A stretch of DNA of 12,484 bases from JANXQG01 sp037147235 (GCA_037147235.1 JBAWVO010000192.1:1-12484); one strand, 5' to 3'. Positions 1-7,817 are shown, counted from the stretch's first letter. Made by a program: numbers and translations. The notes: a model not told the origin generated them from the sequence alone.

Positions 1-55
1 TTATCCGTGCCTTCCGTGTTATCCGTGGTTAATTCTTCTCTGAATCCAGAGAGAC
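1..55 (+). repeat. Direct repeat copy A (55 bp, identical to 136-190)
   Basis: Bases 1-55 and 136-190 are identical throughout, and the copies start 135 bp apart, exactly 45 codons. Each contains a complete right arm of the ACGGAT-type palindrome (3-29 in this copy) followed by a tail encoding NSSLNPER. The tail itself carries a small inverted repeat, TCTCTG-aatc-CAGAGA. The matching left arm of this copy must lie upstream of the window. Confidence 0.95.
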
Positions 56-3000
56 AGAGAGTTTTGACCACGGATAACACGGATAACACGGATGCGATAG
101 ATAAGGAAGCCAAGCAGTCCACCACAATATCTTCCTTATCCGTGCCTTCCGTGTTATCCGTGGTTAATTCTTCTCTGAATCCAGAGAGACTGACGCTCAT
201 GGACCCGGCGTGTGGCTCTGGTCACATCTTGGTCGAAGGGTACGACATTTTCAAGGCGATTTATTTGGAGCGAGGTTATCGAGCCAAGGACATTCCTCGG
301 TTGATCTTGGAAAAGAACCTGTTTGGGTTGGAAATTGACGACCGAGCAGCGCAACTTGCAGCCTTCGCCCTGATGATGAAGGCCCGTGCCGATGATCGCC
401 GCATATTCGATAGTGAGGCCAAGCCGAACATCCTGGCGTTTCAAGACAGCAAGGGGTTGAATGCCGCCGAGATTACCCACGCACTCAACTCACCGATCTT
501 GAAGGAAGAGTTGCCGCCAAGCGAATATCTGTTCGAGGAAATCGAGGACGAAAAGACTCCGCTCTTCAGCGAGAAGACGCTGGCCGAAAAGGGCTTTGTT
601 TCCAAGGGTGACATTGTCTCCCTATTGGAGTTATTCAAGGATGCCAAGACTTTCGGCTCATTGATCCAGGTTCCGCCGAAGTTGGCGGCGAAGTTGCCGG
701 AAATTCAGCAGCGGCTTGATGACGTGCTGAAGCTTGGCGACTTGACTCACGCCTCGGCCAATGTCATAAGGCCATTGCTTCGGCAGGCTCGGTTGCTGGC
801 TGGGCAATATGATGCTGTGGTCGCTAATCCGCCGTATATGGGCGGCAAGCATTACTCGCCGTTGCTAAAGACCTTCATTAACCAAGTGTATTCGGATGAA
901 AAAGCTGACCTCTGTGTTGCATTCATTGAACGATGTCTGAACTACACGAAGCTTACGGGGTTGATGGGCCAAGTAACTATGCAAAGTTGGATGTTCTTAT
1001 CCAGCATTGAGGGTTTCCGAAAACGGTTGCTTGAACTTCGCACTATCACCACGATGGCTCACCTCGGCCCTCATGCATTTCCGCAAATCGGTGGTCATGT
1101 TGTTCAAGTGACAGCGTTCACCATTTCACCAAGCACGTTCCCAACGTATCGTGGAAGTTATAAGAGACTTGTCGAAGGTCAATCAGAGGAAAAAATGGCG
1201 GCTTTTGTTGATGCTCAATGTTTTGTGTCGAGTAACGCCGAGTTCCAGTTGATTCCCGGCTGCGCCGTGGCGTATTGGGCCAACACCAAGGCAATACAGG
1301 CGTTTCCCCTATTTCCAGCTATGAGTGAGATGGCCACGCCCAGAGCAGGGATGATTACAAGCAACAATGCACTATTCGTTAGGCTCTGGCATGAAGTGCC
1401 TATTCAATGCTTTGGCAAAAGCTGTCAAACGAGAGAGCAAGCTCGGTTAAGTGGAATGAAATGGTTTCCCTACCAAAAAGGAGGCACATTTCGTAAATGG
1501 TATGGGAATAACGAACATGTTGTGAACTGGCACAATGACGGATATGACATACGAAATAAAAAAGATGAGACTGGACGAATTCCTGCACATGCTTTTAATG
1601 AAGAGTACATATTCAAGCCAAATGTTAATTGGTCTGCTGTTACAGTATCTCGATTCTCGGTACGAATAACTGAGTGGGGCAGTCTTTTTGATGCAGGCGG
1701 GTCTGCCGCCTTTCCGGACAGCAAGGATGTTAAGTACCTCGCTGGATTCCTGAACTCCCCAATATCACAGTACCTCATTAGCATCCTAAACCCTACGGTC
1801 AATTTCCAGGCTTGGGATATTGCGAAGCTACCTGTTGCAAACGACAACTTAGAGTTACATAGGGACGTAACTGCGGTAGTCGAGGAAGCTACTCACTTAG
1901 CCCATAGGGATTGGGATTGTTTGGAGACATCCTGGGATTTTCAAGTACATCCCGCTCGTCAGCATACAGCCCCCATGATACACCAGTCGCAAGATGCGGC
2001 CGATGCAACGTGTTTGGCTCGGTTTACTCGAATGAAGGAACTCGAAGAAGAGAACAACCGCCTCTTCATCGAAGCCTATGACCTCCAAGGCGAACTCTCT
2101 CCCGAAGTCCTCGACGACCAAATCACCCTCTACCGTCCTGACCGTGCCGAAGACATCAAACGACTCCTTTCCTACTCCATCGGTTGCATGATGGGTCGCT
2201 ATAGCCTCGACAGGCCGGGGCTGATCTATGCCCACGGCGGCAACAAGGATTTTGAAAAGATTTATTTCACCACGGATAACACGGAAAGCACGGACAAGAA
2301 AGAACAAGCAAAAACTTCTTCATCCGTGCCATCCGTGAAATCCGTGGTCAAATTCCCCCCCGATGACGACGGCATCATCCCCCTGACCGATACCGCTTGG
2401 TTCGATGACGATGCGACGAATCGTGTCATCGAGTTCATCAACGTGGCATGGCCGGGATTTTCAACCACGGATAGCACGGATTCCACGGATAAAATAGTAC
2501 CAATCAAATCTGATTCTTCCTTATCCGTGCCATCGGTGTTATCCGTGGTCAAATCTTCTCCGCACCTTGAAGAGAACGTAAAGTTCATTGCAGAAAGCCT
2601 TGGCCCGACCAAGGGCGAGCAGCCTCGGGATACGATCCGCCGCTATCTGTCCCATGACTTTTTCAAGCATCACCTCAAGACCTATAAACGGCGGCCGATC
2701 TACTGGCTCTTCTCCAGCGGCAAGCAGCGGGCATTTCAGTGCCTCGTCTACCTGCACCGCTACAATGAGGGCATCTTGTCCCGGATGCGAACGGAATACG
2801 TGATCCCACTCCAAGGGAAGACTTCGGCCCGAATCGAGCAGTTGGCCGGTGACATCGCCGCCGCCACCTCCACGGCATTCCGCTCGAAGCTGACCAAGGA
2901 GCGGGATAAGCTCATCAAACAGCAGGGGGAACTGCAAACCTTTGACGAAAAGTTACGGCACTATGCCGACCTGCGGATCAACCTCGACCTCGACGACGGC

Positions 3001-3078
3001 GTAAAGGTCAATTACGGCAAGTTCGGTGACCTGCTGGCCGAGGTGAAGGCGGTTTGCGGAGAGAAGGACGAAGAGTAG
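1..3078 (+). CDS. pglX: BREX-1 adenine-specific DNA methyltransferase PglX (5' partial)
   Basis: N6-adenine DNA methyltransferase of type 1 BREX. In characterised systems it methylates a short asymmetric site on host DNA using S-adenosylmethionine and is also required for phage restriction. The frame is open to the window edge, so the GTG at 7 is not the real start; PglX proteins are usually about 1,200 residues and some 1,025 codons are visible. Motif I DPACGSG is encoded at 202-222 and catalytic motif IV NPPY at 826-837. Conserved PglX C-terminal stretches follow, such as DDDGIIPLTD (about 2359-2390) and RRPIYWLFSSGKQ (about 2690-2730). The central target-recognition part (about 1100-1900) is AT-richer than the rest. 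Three hairpin repeats are inserted in frame (67-164, 2269-2348, 2464-2549), each replacing nothing obvious. The gene ends in TAG, followed by a repeat-bearing spacer. Identity is confident; whether the protein tolerates the insertions is not known. Confidence 0.95.
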   Translation, partial: LSVPSVLSVVNSSLNPERQRVLTTDNTDNTDAIDKEAKQSTTISSLSVPSVLSVVNSSLNPERLTLMDPACGSGHILVEGYDIFKAIYLERGYRAKDIPRLILEKNLFGLEIDDRAAQLAAFALMMKARADDRRIFDSEAKPNILAFQDSKGLNAAEITHALNSPILKEELPPSEYLFEEIEDEKTPLFSEKTLAEKGFVSKGDIVSLLELFKDAKTFGSLIQVPPKLAAKLPEIQQRLDDVLKLGDLTHASANVIRPLLRQARLLAGQYDAVVANPPYMGGKHYSPLLKTFINQVYSDEKADLCVAFIERCLNYTKLTGLMGQVTMQSWMFLSSIEGFRKRLLELRTITTMAHLGPHAFPQIGGHVVQVTAFTISPSTFPTYRGSYKRLVEGQSEEKMAAFVDAQCFVSSNAEFQLIPGCAVAYWANTKAIQAFPLFPAMSEMATPRAGMITSNNALFVRLWHEVPIQCFGKSCQTREQARLSGMKWFPYQKGGTFRKWYGNNEHVVNWHNDGYDIRNKKDETGRIPAHAFNEEYIFKPNVNWSAVTVSRFSVRITEWGSLFDAGGSAAFPDSKDVKYLAGFLNSPISQYLISILNPTVNFQAWDIAKLPVANDNLELHRDVTAVVEEATHLAHRDWDCLETSWDFQVHPARQHTAPMIHQSQDAADATCLARFTRMKELEEENNRLFIEAYDLQGELSPEVLDDQITLYRPDRAEDIKRLLSYSIGCMMGRYSLDRPGLIYAHGGNKDFEKIYFTTDNTESTDKKEQAKTSSSVPSVKSVVKFPPDDDGIIPLTDTAWFDDDATNRVIEFINVAWPGFSTTDSTDSTDKIVPIKSDSSLSVPSVLSVVKSSPHLEENVKFIAESLGPTKGEQPRDTIRRYLSHDFFKHHLKTYKRRPIYWLFSSGKQRAFQCLVYLHRYNEGILSRMRTEYVIPLQGKTSARIEQLAGDIAAATSTAFRSKLTKERDKLIKQQGELQTFDEKLRHYADLRINLDLDDGVKVNYGKFGDLLAEVKAVCGEKDEE
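67..164 (+). repeat. In-frame palindromic element 1 inside pglX
   Basis: The left arm at 67-93 is three 9-bp units of CACGGATAA type. The right arm at 138-164 is its reverse complement at 24 of 27 positions. The 44-bp loop encodes AIDKEAKQSTTISSL-like peptide. The left arm starts exactly on an ACC codon and reads TTDNTDNTD; the right arm reads SVPSVLSVV. The RNA could fold into a long hairpin just before the codons of methyltransferase motif I. Confidence 0.9.
136..190 (+). repeat. Direct repeat copy B (55 bp, identical to 1-55)
   Basis: Second copy of the 55-bp unit. It ends at base 190, 11 bp before the codons for the DPACGSG SAM-binding motif. Because the spacing is 135 bp, recombination or slippage between copies would add or remove 45 codons without breaking the pglX frame. 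Confidence 0.95.
2269..2348 (+). repeat. In-frame palindromic element 2 inside pglX
   Basis: The left arm at 2269-2294 and the right arm at 2323-2348 are complementary at 22 of 26 positions. The left arm again starts on an ACC codon and reads TTDNTESTD; the right arm reads SVPSVKSVV. The element separates the DFEKIY segment from the conserved DDDGIIPLTD segment of PglX, which family members normally have close together. Confidence 0.9.
2464..2549 (+). repeat. In-frame palindromic element 3 inside pglX
   Basis: The left arm at 2464-2490 and the right arm at 2523-2549 are complementary at 23 of 27 positions. The reading is TTDSTDSTD, then SVPSVLSVV, in the same phase as the other two elements. 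It lies between the FINVAWPG segment and the conserved EENVKFIAESLG segment of PglX. Confidence 0.9.
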
Positions 3079-3219
3079 CCACGGATGAAACACGGATAAG
3101 AGAAAATAGGACATGAAGGCTGGGTACTGCGCATCGTTTGATCCGTGTTTAATCCGTGTTCAATCCGTGGCCACCCATTCCTACACGGATAAGAGAGAAA
3201 TGTTCGGGAAGGATGACAG
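3079..3219 (+). repeat. Intergenic spacer with ACGGAT-core inverted repeats
   Basis: This 141-bp spacer between pglX and the AlbA_2 gene is the only real gap in the operon. It holds a left-type arm at 3079-3098, a three-unit right-type arm at about 3141-3171 and a further single CACGGATAAGAGA unit near 3184-3196. The arms are diverged from those inside pglX, with AAACACGGAT spacing instead of TAACACGGAT. They can still pair as an imperfect hairpin directly after the pglX stop. No convincing promoter or U-tract terminator was recognised. Confidence 0.75.
3206..3213 (+). promoter_or_regulatory. Ribosome binding site of the AlbA_2 gene
   Basis: A purine-rich GGGAAGGA lies 6 nt before the ATG at 3220. 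An in-frame TGA at 3214-3216, two codons before that ATG, rules out any start further upstream in this frame. Confidence 0.6.
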
Positions 3220-5199
3220 ATGAAAGACCACGAAATCCTTGATGCGGTGGCTGCGGGGGAAAGCCTCGACTGGGAGTTCAAGTCGGCGAAGGGCGGATTC
3301 CCGGCAAGCGTATGGGAAACCTATGCGGCGATGGCGAATACGGATGGCGGGACGATTGTCTTAGGCATCGGTGAAGCCGACGAATCTTTCTTTGTCGAAG
3401 GATTGAAGAATCCACAGCAGGCACTCAAGACGTGTTGGGATACGGTAAATAACCGAGGCAAGGTCAGCACCAATCTGCTAGCACCCCAATCAGTGCAACT
3501 GGTGGAGGTTGGTGGTAAGCAAGTCTTGGTGATCCAGGTTCCCCGTGCCAACCGGCGTCAACGTCCCATCTTTGTGGGGCAGAATCCATTGGAAGGGACA
3601 TATCGGCGCAATTACGAAGGGGACTACAAATGCCGTGCTGATGAAGTCGGGCGGATGTTGGCCGATCAATCACCGGAAGCAGCGGATAGTCGTATTCTGC
3701 CCCATTTCGGGATCGCTGATCTGGATGCCGAAACGATCCGGCAGTATCGCAATCGCTTCTCTGCCCGAAATCCGAACCACGCTTGGCTCAACGAGGATAC
3801 GCAAAATTTTCTGACAAAGCTCGGCGGATGGGCGAAAGACCGTGCCACGGGTGAGGAAGGACTGACAGCGGCCGGGTTGTTGATGTTCGGCAGCGAGAAC
3901 GCTTTGTGCGATCCGGCAACGGCCTTGAAGCATCACTTGGACTACCGGGAACGGCCAACGAACGCTATCGCTGACCGCTGGACGGATCGAGTGACAATCG
4001 ACGGTACGTGGACACCCAACCTGTTCCAGTTTTTCCAAAAGGTTTATCCGAAGCTGACGGCCGACTTGAAGCTGCCTTTTGCCTACCTTCCAGCGACGGC
4101 AACGGCAACGGCAACTACATTGACGACGCCTGCCCCGTGGCAATCCTCCGATCCCACACGGGCCGGGCAGTCACCCGCCCATGAGGCAATTCAAGAGGCC
4201 CTCGTCAATTCTCTGATCCATGCGGATTACCGCGGTGCTGGCGGCGTCGTGATCGAACGGTTTTCCGACCGGATCGAGATGTCGGACCCCGGCACGCTCC
4301 TGGTTTCGTTCGAGCAGCTCTTTCAGGGAGGCTTCAGCGAATGCCGGAATCCGAGTTTGCAGAAGATGTTCCAAATGATCGGAGCGGGCGACAAGGCCGG
4401 ATCGGGTATCGACAAGATTCGACAGGGTTGGGAGACGCAGCAGTGGCGTTCGCCCACGGTCCTGGAGACAACGGAACCAAATCGGGTTAAATTCGTGCTG
4501 CCAATGGTGAGCTTGATTCCACCGGAGTCGGCTGCCCGTTTGCGAAAGCTGTTTGCGGCCGATTTTGATACCTTGATCCCCAACGAAATCCAGGCCCTGG
4601 TCACTGCCGACATCGAGGGGGAAGTGTCGAACAGCCGGCTTCAGTTGATCCGCATGGACCACCCCGTCGAACTGACGAAGATGCTTCAAGGGCTGGCATC
4701 CCGAGGCTTTTTGGATCAAGTCGGTCAAAAGCGTGGGACCAGCTATCGGCTGCCTGCTTGGGCTTCGTCCCTAACGCCCGGAGCTTCGGCCCTAACGTTG
4801 GGAGCTTCGGCCCTTGCGCCCGGAGCTTCGGCCCTAACGATGGAAGCTTCGGCCCTTGCGCCCGGAGCTTCCGCCCTAACGCCCGGAGCTTCCGCCCTAA
4901 CGCCCGGAGCTTCCGCCCTTGCGCCCCCACCTTCGGCCGAAAATGACCCAGAATTACTGGAAACCGCAAGGCCAGCCAGGGAAAAACCGCGGCTAATGCC
5001 AGAATTGACGAAAACCGTCATCCGAAAGCTTTGTTCCGGCCGGTACCTGACAGCCGACCAGATTGGGGTGCTCCTGGATCGAAGCAAAGATAAGTTGCAG
5101 AGGAGTTTTCTTACATCAATGGTCCATGATGGGACCCTGATTTTGCGGTATCCAGATCAGCCGACCCACCCCGAGCAAGCATACAAGACAAACCAATGA
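3220..5199 (+). CDS. AlbA_2 (Schlafen-type) / RecG-like GHKL ATPase-domain protein in BREX operon
   Basis: A 659-residue protein with an N-terminal AlbA_2 (Schlafen AlbA_2-type, putative nucleic-acid-binding) domain. Its hallmark segments are LDWEFKSAKG (about 17-26) and MANTDGGTIVLGIGE (about 39-53). A GHKL-type ATPase domain of the HATPase_c_4/RecG-like class follows: N-box EAIQEALVNSLIHADY with E322, N330, H334 and D336; G1-box DPG at 356-358; G2-like GAGDKAGSGIDKI at about 388-400. The C-terminus resembles a winged helix after a repeat linker: eight 7-residue units (515-570), then a TADQIGVLLDRSKDKLQ region. A second low-complexity stretch (Ala-Thr repeats, about 292-298) sits just before the ATPase motifs. 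The stop overlaps the pglZ start (ATGA). Related proteins are usually annotated as transcriptional regulators or, misleadingly, ATP-dependent DNA helicases; no helicase motifs are seen. Role is inferred: BREX regulator or nested accessory defence protein. Confidence 0.85.
   Translation: MKDHEILDAVAAGESLDWEFKSAKGGFPASVWETYAAMANTDGGTIVLGIGEADESFFVEGLKNPQQALKTCWDTVNNRGKVSTNLLAPQSVQLVEVGGKQVLVIQVPRANRRQRPIFVGQNPLEGTYRRNYEGDYKCRADEVGRMLADQSPEAADSRILPHFGIADLDAETIRQYRNRFSARNPNHAWLNEDTQNFLTKLGGWAKDRATGEEGLTAAGLLMFGSENALCDPATALKHHLDYRERPTNAIADRWTDRVTIDGTWTPNLFQFFQKVYPKLTADLKLPFAYLPATATATATTLTTPAPWQSSDPTRAGQSPAHEAIQEALVNSLIHADYRGAGGVVIERFSDRIEMSDPGTLLVSFEQLFQGGFSECRNPSLQKMFQMIGAGDKAGSGIDKIRQGWETQQWRSPTVLETTEPNRVKFVLPMVSLIPPESAARLRKLFAADFDTLIPNEIQALVTADIEGEVSNSRLQLIRMDHPVELTKMLQGLASRGFLDQVGQKRGTSYRLPAWASSLTPGASALTLGASALAPGASALTMEASALAPGASALTPGASALTPGASALAPPPSAENDPELLETARPAREKPRLMPELTKTVIRKLCSGRYLTADQIGVLLDRSKDKLQRSFLTSMVHDGTLILRYPDQPTHPEQAYKTNQ
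4093..4116 (+). repeat. 6-bp tandem repeat in the AlbA_2 gene
   Basis: Four consecutive 6-bp units of the type GCAACG (the first GCGACG, the last GCAACT) encode alternating Ala and Thr. They lie in the linker before the GHKL N-box. Unit changes here would keep the frame. Confidence 0.7.
4762..4929 (+). repeat. 21-bp tandem repeat, eight units (protein linker)
   Basis: Eight perfectly phased 21-bp units begin at 4762, 4783, 4804, 4825, 4846, 4867, 4888 and 4909, each starting GCTTC. A decayed ninth partial unit follows at 4930. Each unit encodes a 7-residue ASALTPG-type peptide (variants ASSLTPG, ASALTLG, ASALAPG, ASALTME). It forms a Pro/Ala/Ser-rich, probably unstructured linker between the ATPase part and the C-terminal helical domain. 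Copy-number change would alter linker length only. Confidence 0.95.
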
Positions 5200-7817
5200 G
5201 CGACCTGAACCAAATCAATGCGGCACTGGAACGTCTCTTCAACGAAGAAGGGCATCGCATCGTCTTCTGGAACGATCCCGAGCGGGAGTTTCTGAACACG
5301 CTGCCTTACCTCCTGTTGGATAGCGTTACCACAATACGCCTGGATGAGGCAGGGGCGTTGGAAGTCAAAATGCGACTGGAACGGGACGACCCCACGGGCA
5401 AGTATTTGGTCTACAGCCCGGCCGAGGAACCAGATTACGAAAAAGATTGGCTCCTTGATATTAGGCTTTATAGCCGCAGCTTTCGGGCCGACCGGGCTTC
5501 CATCATTCTCCAGGAGCTTGGCCTTGCCAATCAATCGCTACGGGAACATCTGGCCGCTCGCCGTAAGTTCTGCGACAACAAGGAACGGTTGCAAAAGCTC
5601 AAGGGCCTTGTGGCGGCCGGGGATACGGACACCGACCTCGACCGTAAAATGATCGCCGTTGTCGTCCGGGCCGAGGTTGCGGAGTGGTTCACTATCGTCC
5701 AGACGATCTACCATGCCTTTACCGAGAACCGCAACGGCAACGAAATCAACTTGGACGAGCCGACCGCCGCCTGGGATCAAATCGAAAAGTTCGATCTCGA
5801 TAAGTCATTCTGGGCGATGGCAAAGTCGCTGTTTGGCTACAGCCAAGATACGCCTACCCTGCAAAACTTCCTGATTCGTCTGCTGGTTACCGATTACGCA
5901 AGCCACCAGAAGGGTAGTCTCTCGCCCTCCCTGCAACACTTGGTCCTGCCCGCATCTGGCAGTTCCAATGCCGTGGTTTGCTTGGCGCAGTGGCGGGACA
6001 GCAGCAGTCGTGCCGCCAGTTATGACCTCCTATCCGACATCGTTGGCGAGCAGGTGAAGATCGACGACCACCTCTGCTTCCAGAAGATGGAAGACTTGCT
6101 GGATGTGATGACTTTCCCCCAAGTCGAAAAATCCGTGATGAGGAGCCTGCGTGATCGAGTTGCCTCGACGGCCGACACCGTGAATGCCGAAGAAGTTGGG
6201 CAAATTGCCACCCGCAGACAAGCCAAACATTGGGCAAATCCGGGCGTGGCAGGGTCGCCGGATGTGCCCCGTCATGCCTTCCATGCCGTATACGATGCAC
6301 TGGTGGCGGCGGCCGACTTCTTTTCCCTGCGAAATCGGCACCAAAAAGGGTTCGACTTCGACACGGCTGAGGCAATGTACCATGCCTACGAAACTGAGTT
6401 GTTCCGATTTGACCAGCTTTACCGGCATTTCTGTGAAGCGGCCGACATCGTGGAGGCGAAGACCAAGGATGGACTAAAAGACCTGCGGAAGCAGATCGAA
6501 GCAGCTTACACCAACTGGTTCATCACCAACTTGGCCATCCAATGGGGGCAACGCATTGCGCCCCTGATGGGCAAGTGGCAGATTCCCGAGGTACACAACC
6601 AGTTCAATTTCTTTGCGAAGTATATGCAGCCACGGTTAGAAGAGGCCGAGCGGCGTAGGAGCTTCGTCATCATCAGCGATGCATTTCGTTATGAAGCGGC
6701 GGAGGAATTGTGCCGAGAACTCAATGGCACTTATCGGTACGAGGCCGAGCTTAGCTCTCAGCTTGGCGTATTGCCATCGTATACCGCCCTCGGAATGGCT
6801 GCCCTGCTACCGCACAAAACGATTGCCTATAAGCCCACGGGGGAGGTGCTGGTGGACGGGAAGCCGACCACCGGGATCGACAATCGGGATGCGATCCTGG
6901 CCGGTCAAGACGGTATGGCGGTCAAGGCGGAGGATCTTTTGGCCAAAAAGAAGGAAGAGGGCCGTGAATTCGTCAGTGGCAAGCGGCTGGTTTACATTTA
7001 TCATAATGCCGTAGATGCTGTTGGCGACAAGGCCGACACGGAAAAAGACACCTTCGAGGCCGTCCGCAAGGCGATCAACGAACTGGCCACTCTCGTTTCC
7101 TATATCATCAATAACCTGAACGGCCATCATATTGTTATTACGGCCGATCATGGGTTCCTGTTTTCGGAGACGGCTCCGAGCGATCCAGAAAGATGCAGCC
7201 TGCCCGACAAGCCGCAGGGGACCGTAATAGCGAAGAAGCGGTATTTGTTAGGGCACGGGCTTCCCGAGCAAGAATCCGTATGGCATGGCAAAACGGATAT
7301 AACCGCAAGTGCGGAAGGTGGCATGGAATTCTGGATTCCACGGGGAGCCAATCGATTTCATTTTGTCGGTGGTGCAAGATTCATCCACGGTGGGGCCATG
7401 CTCCAGGAGATCGTGGTGCCGGTCGTCACCGTGCGCCACATCAAGGGAAAATCCGTGGCGGACACCAAGACCAAGCAGGTGGCCGTCCAGGTACTTGGCA
7501 TCAATCACCGGATCACCACGTCGCAGCATCGATTTGAGTTGATCCAGATGGAACCCGTGAGCGACCGGGTAAAACCCATCACATTGAAATTGGCAATTTT
7601 CGATGGCGACGAGCCGGTAACGAGCATCGAGTCCGTGACCTTCGATAGTGTTTCTGGTAATTTGGATGAGCGAAAGAAGTGGGTGTTCTTAACGCTGCAA
7701 GATCGGCAATACGACAAAAAGACCCCGTACCGTCTGGTGCTGCGAGATGCCGACACCGGCATCGAGCAGCAGAGCGTGCCGGTCATTATAGATAGGGCTT
7801 TTAGCGATGACTTCTAA
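5196..7817 (+). CDS. pglZ: BREX-1 system phosphatase PglZ, type A
   Basis: An 873-residue protein, the usual size of type A PglZ, the signature protein of BREX. The start ATG at 5196 overlaps the stop of the preceding gene by 4 nt, and no strong Shine-Dalgarno is visible, so translational coupling is likely. The N-terminal half is alpha-helical and family-specific, opening with ALERLFNEEGHRIVFWNDPE. The C-terminal alkaline-phosphatase-superfamily domain shows the expected metal-site segments: ISDAFRYEAAEEL with D495, ITADHGFLFSE with D651 and H652, and FIHGGAMLQEIVVPVV with H731. The metal ligands that can be read by eye appear intact. In studied BREX systems PglZ is essential for both methylation and phage restriction; its physiological substrate is debated. 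The last roughly 120 residues form a beta-rich tail. Confidence 0.96.
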   Translation: MSDLNQINAALERLFNEEGHRIVFWNDPEREFLNTLPYLLLDSVTTIRLDEAGALEVKMRLERDDPTGKYLVYSPAEEPDYEKDWLLDIRLYSRSFRADRASIILQELGLANQSLREHLAARRKFCDNKERLQKLKGLVAAGDTDTDLDRKMIAVVVRAEVAEWFTIVQTIYHAFTENRNGNEINLDEPTAAWDQIEKFDLDKSFWAMAKSLFGYSQDTPTLQNFLIRLLVTDYASHQKGSLSPSLQHLVLPASGSSNAVVCLAQWRDSSSRAASYDLLSDIVGEQVKIDDHLCFQKMEDLLDVMTFPQVEKSVMRSLRDRVASTADTVNAEEVGQIATRRQAKHWANPGVAGSPDVPRHAFHAVYDALVAAADFFSLRNRHQKGFDFDTAEAMYHAYETELFRFDQLYRHFCEAADIVEAKTKDGLKDLRKQIEAAYTNWFITNLAIQWGQRIAPLMGKWQIPEVHNQFNFFAKYMQPRLEEAERRRSFVIISDAFRYEAAEELCRELNGTYRYEAELSSQLGVLPSYTALGMAALLPHKTIAYKPTGEVLVDGKPTTGIDNRDAILAGQDGMAVKAEDLLAKKKEEGREFVSGKRLVYIYHNAVDAVGDKADTEKDTFEAVRKAINELATLVSYIINNLNGHHIVITADHGFLFSETAPSDPERCSLPDKPQGTVIAKKRYLLGHGLPEQESVWHGKTDITASAEGGMEFWIPRGANRFHFVGGARFIHGGAMLQEIVVPVVTVRHIKGKSVADTKTKQVAVQVLGINHRITTSQHRFELIQMEPVSDRVKPITLKLAIFDGDEPVTSIESVTFDSVSGNLDERKKWVFLTLQDRQYDKKTPYRLVLRDADTGIEQQSVPVIIDRAFSDDF

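Noticed and set aside
2262..2612. Minus-strand ORF with TTDNTDGTD and SVLSVV peptides
   Set aside because: The palindromes read alike on both strands, so this is a mirror of elements 2 and 3; the pglX frame carries the conserved residues.
7..3078. GTG at position 7 as the start of pglX
   Set aside because: The frame is open to base 1, the GTG lies inside a repeat element, and PglX normally has several hundred residues before DPACGSG.
3079..3171. CRISPR array
   Set aside because: The ACGGAT units are very short, inverted as well as direct, and not separated by unique spacers of constant length.
3079..3171. Intrinsic terminator after pglX
   Set aside because: A hairpin can form but no run of T follows, and the downstream genes continue the BREX operon.
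4601..5087. Minus-strand ORFs with regular RALGRKLRALGRKL or EAPGVRAEAPGVRA peptides
   Set aside because: They are reverse-strand readings of the 21-bp tandem repeat inside the AlbA_2 gene. The periodicity comes from the DNA repeat, and the plus-strand frame has recognisable domains.
3220..5199. ATP-dependent DNA helicase RecG
   Set aside because: Similarity is to the AlbA_2 and GHKL-type parts that are often mislabelled RecG; no Walker A/DEAD-type helicase motifs were seen.
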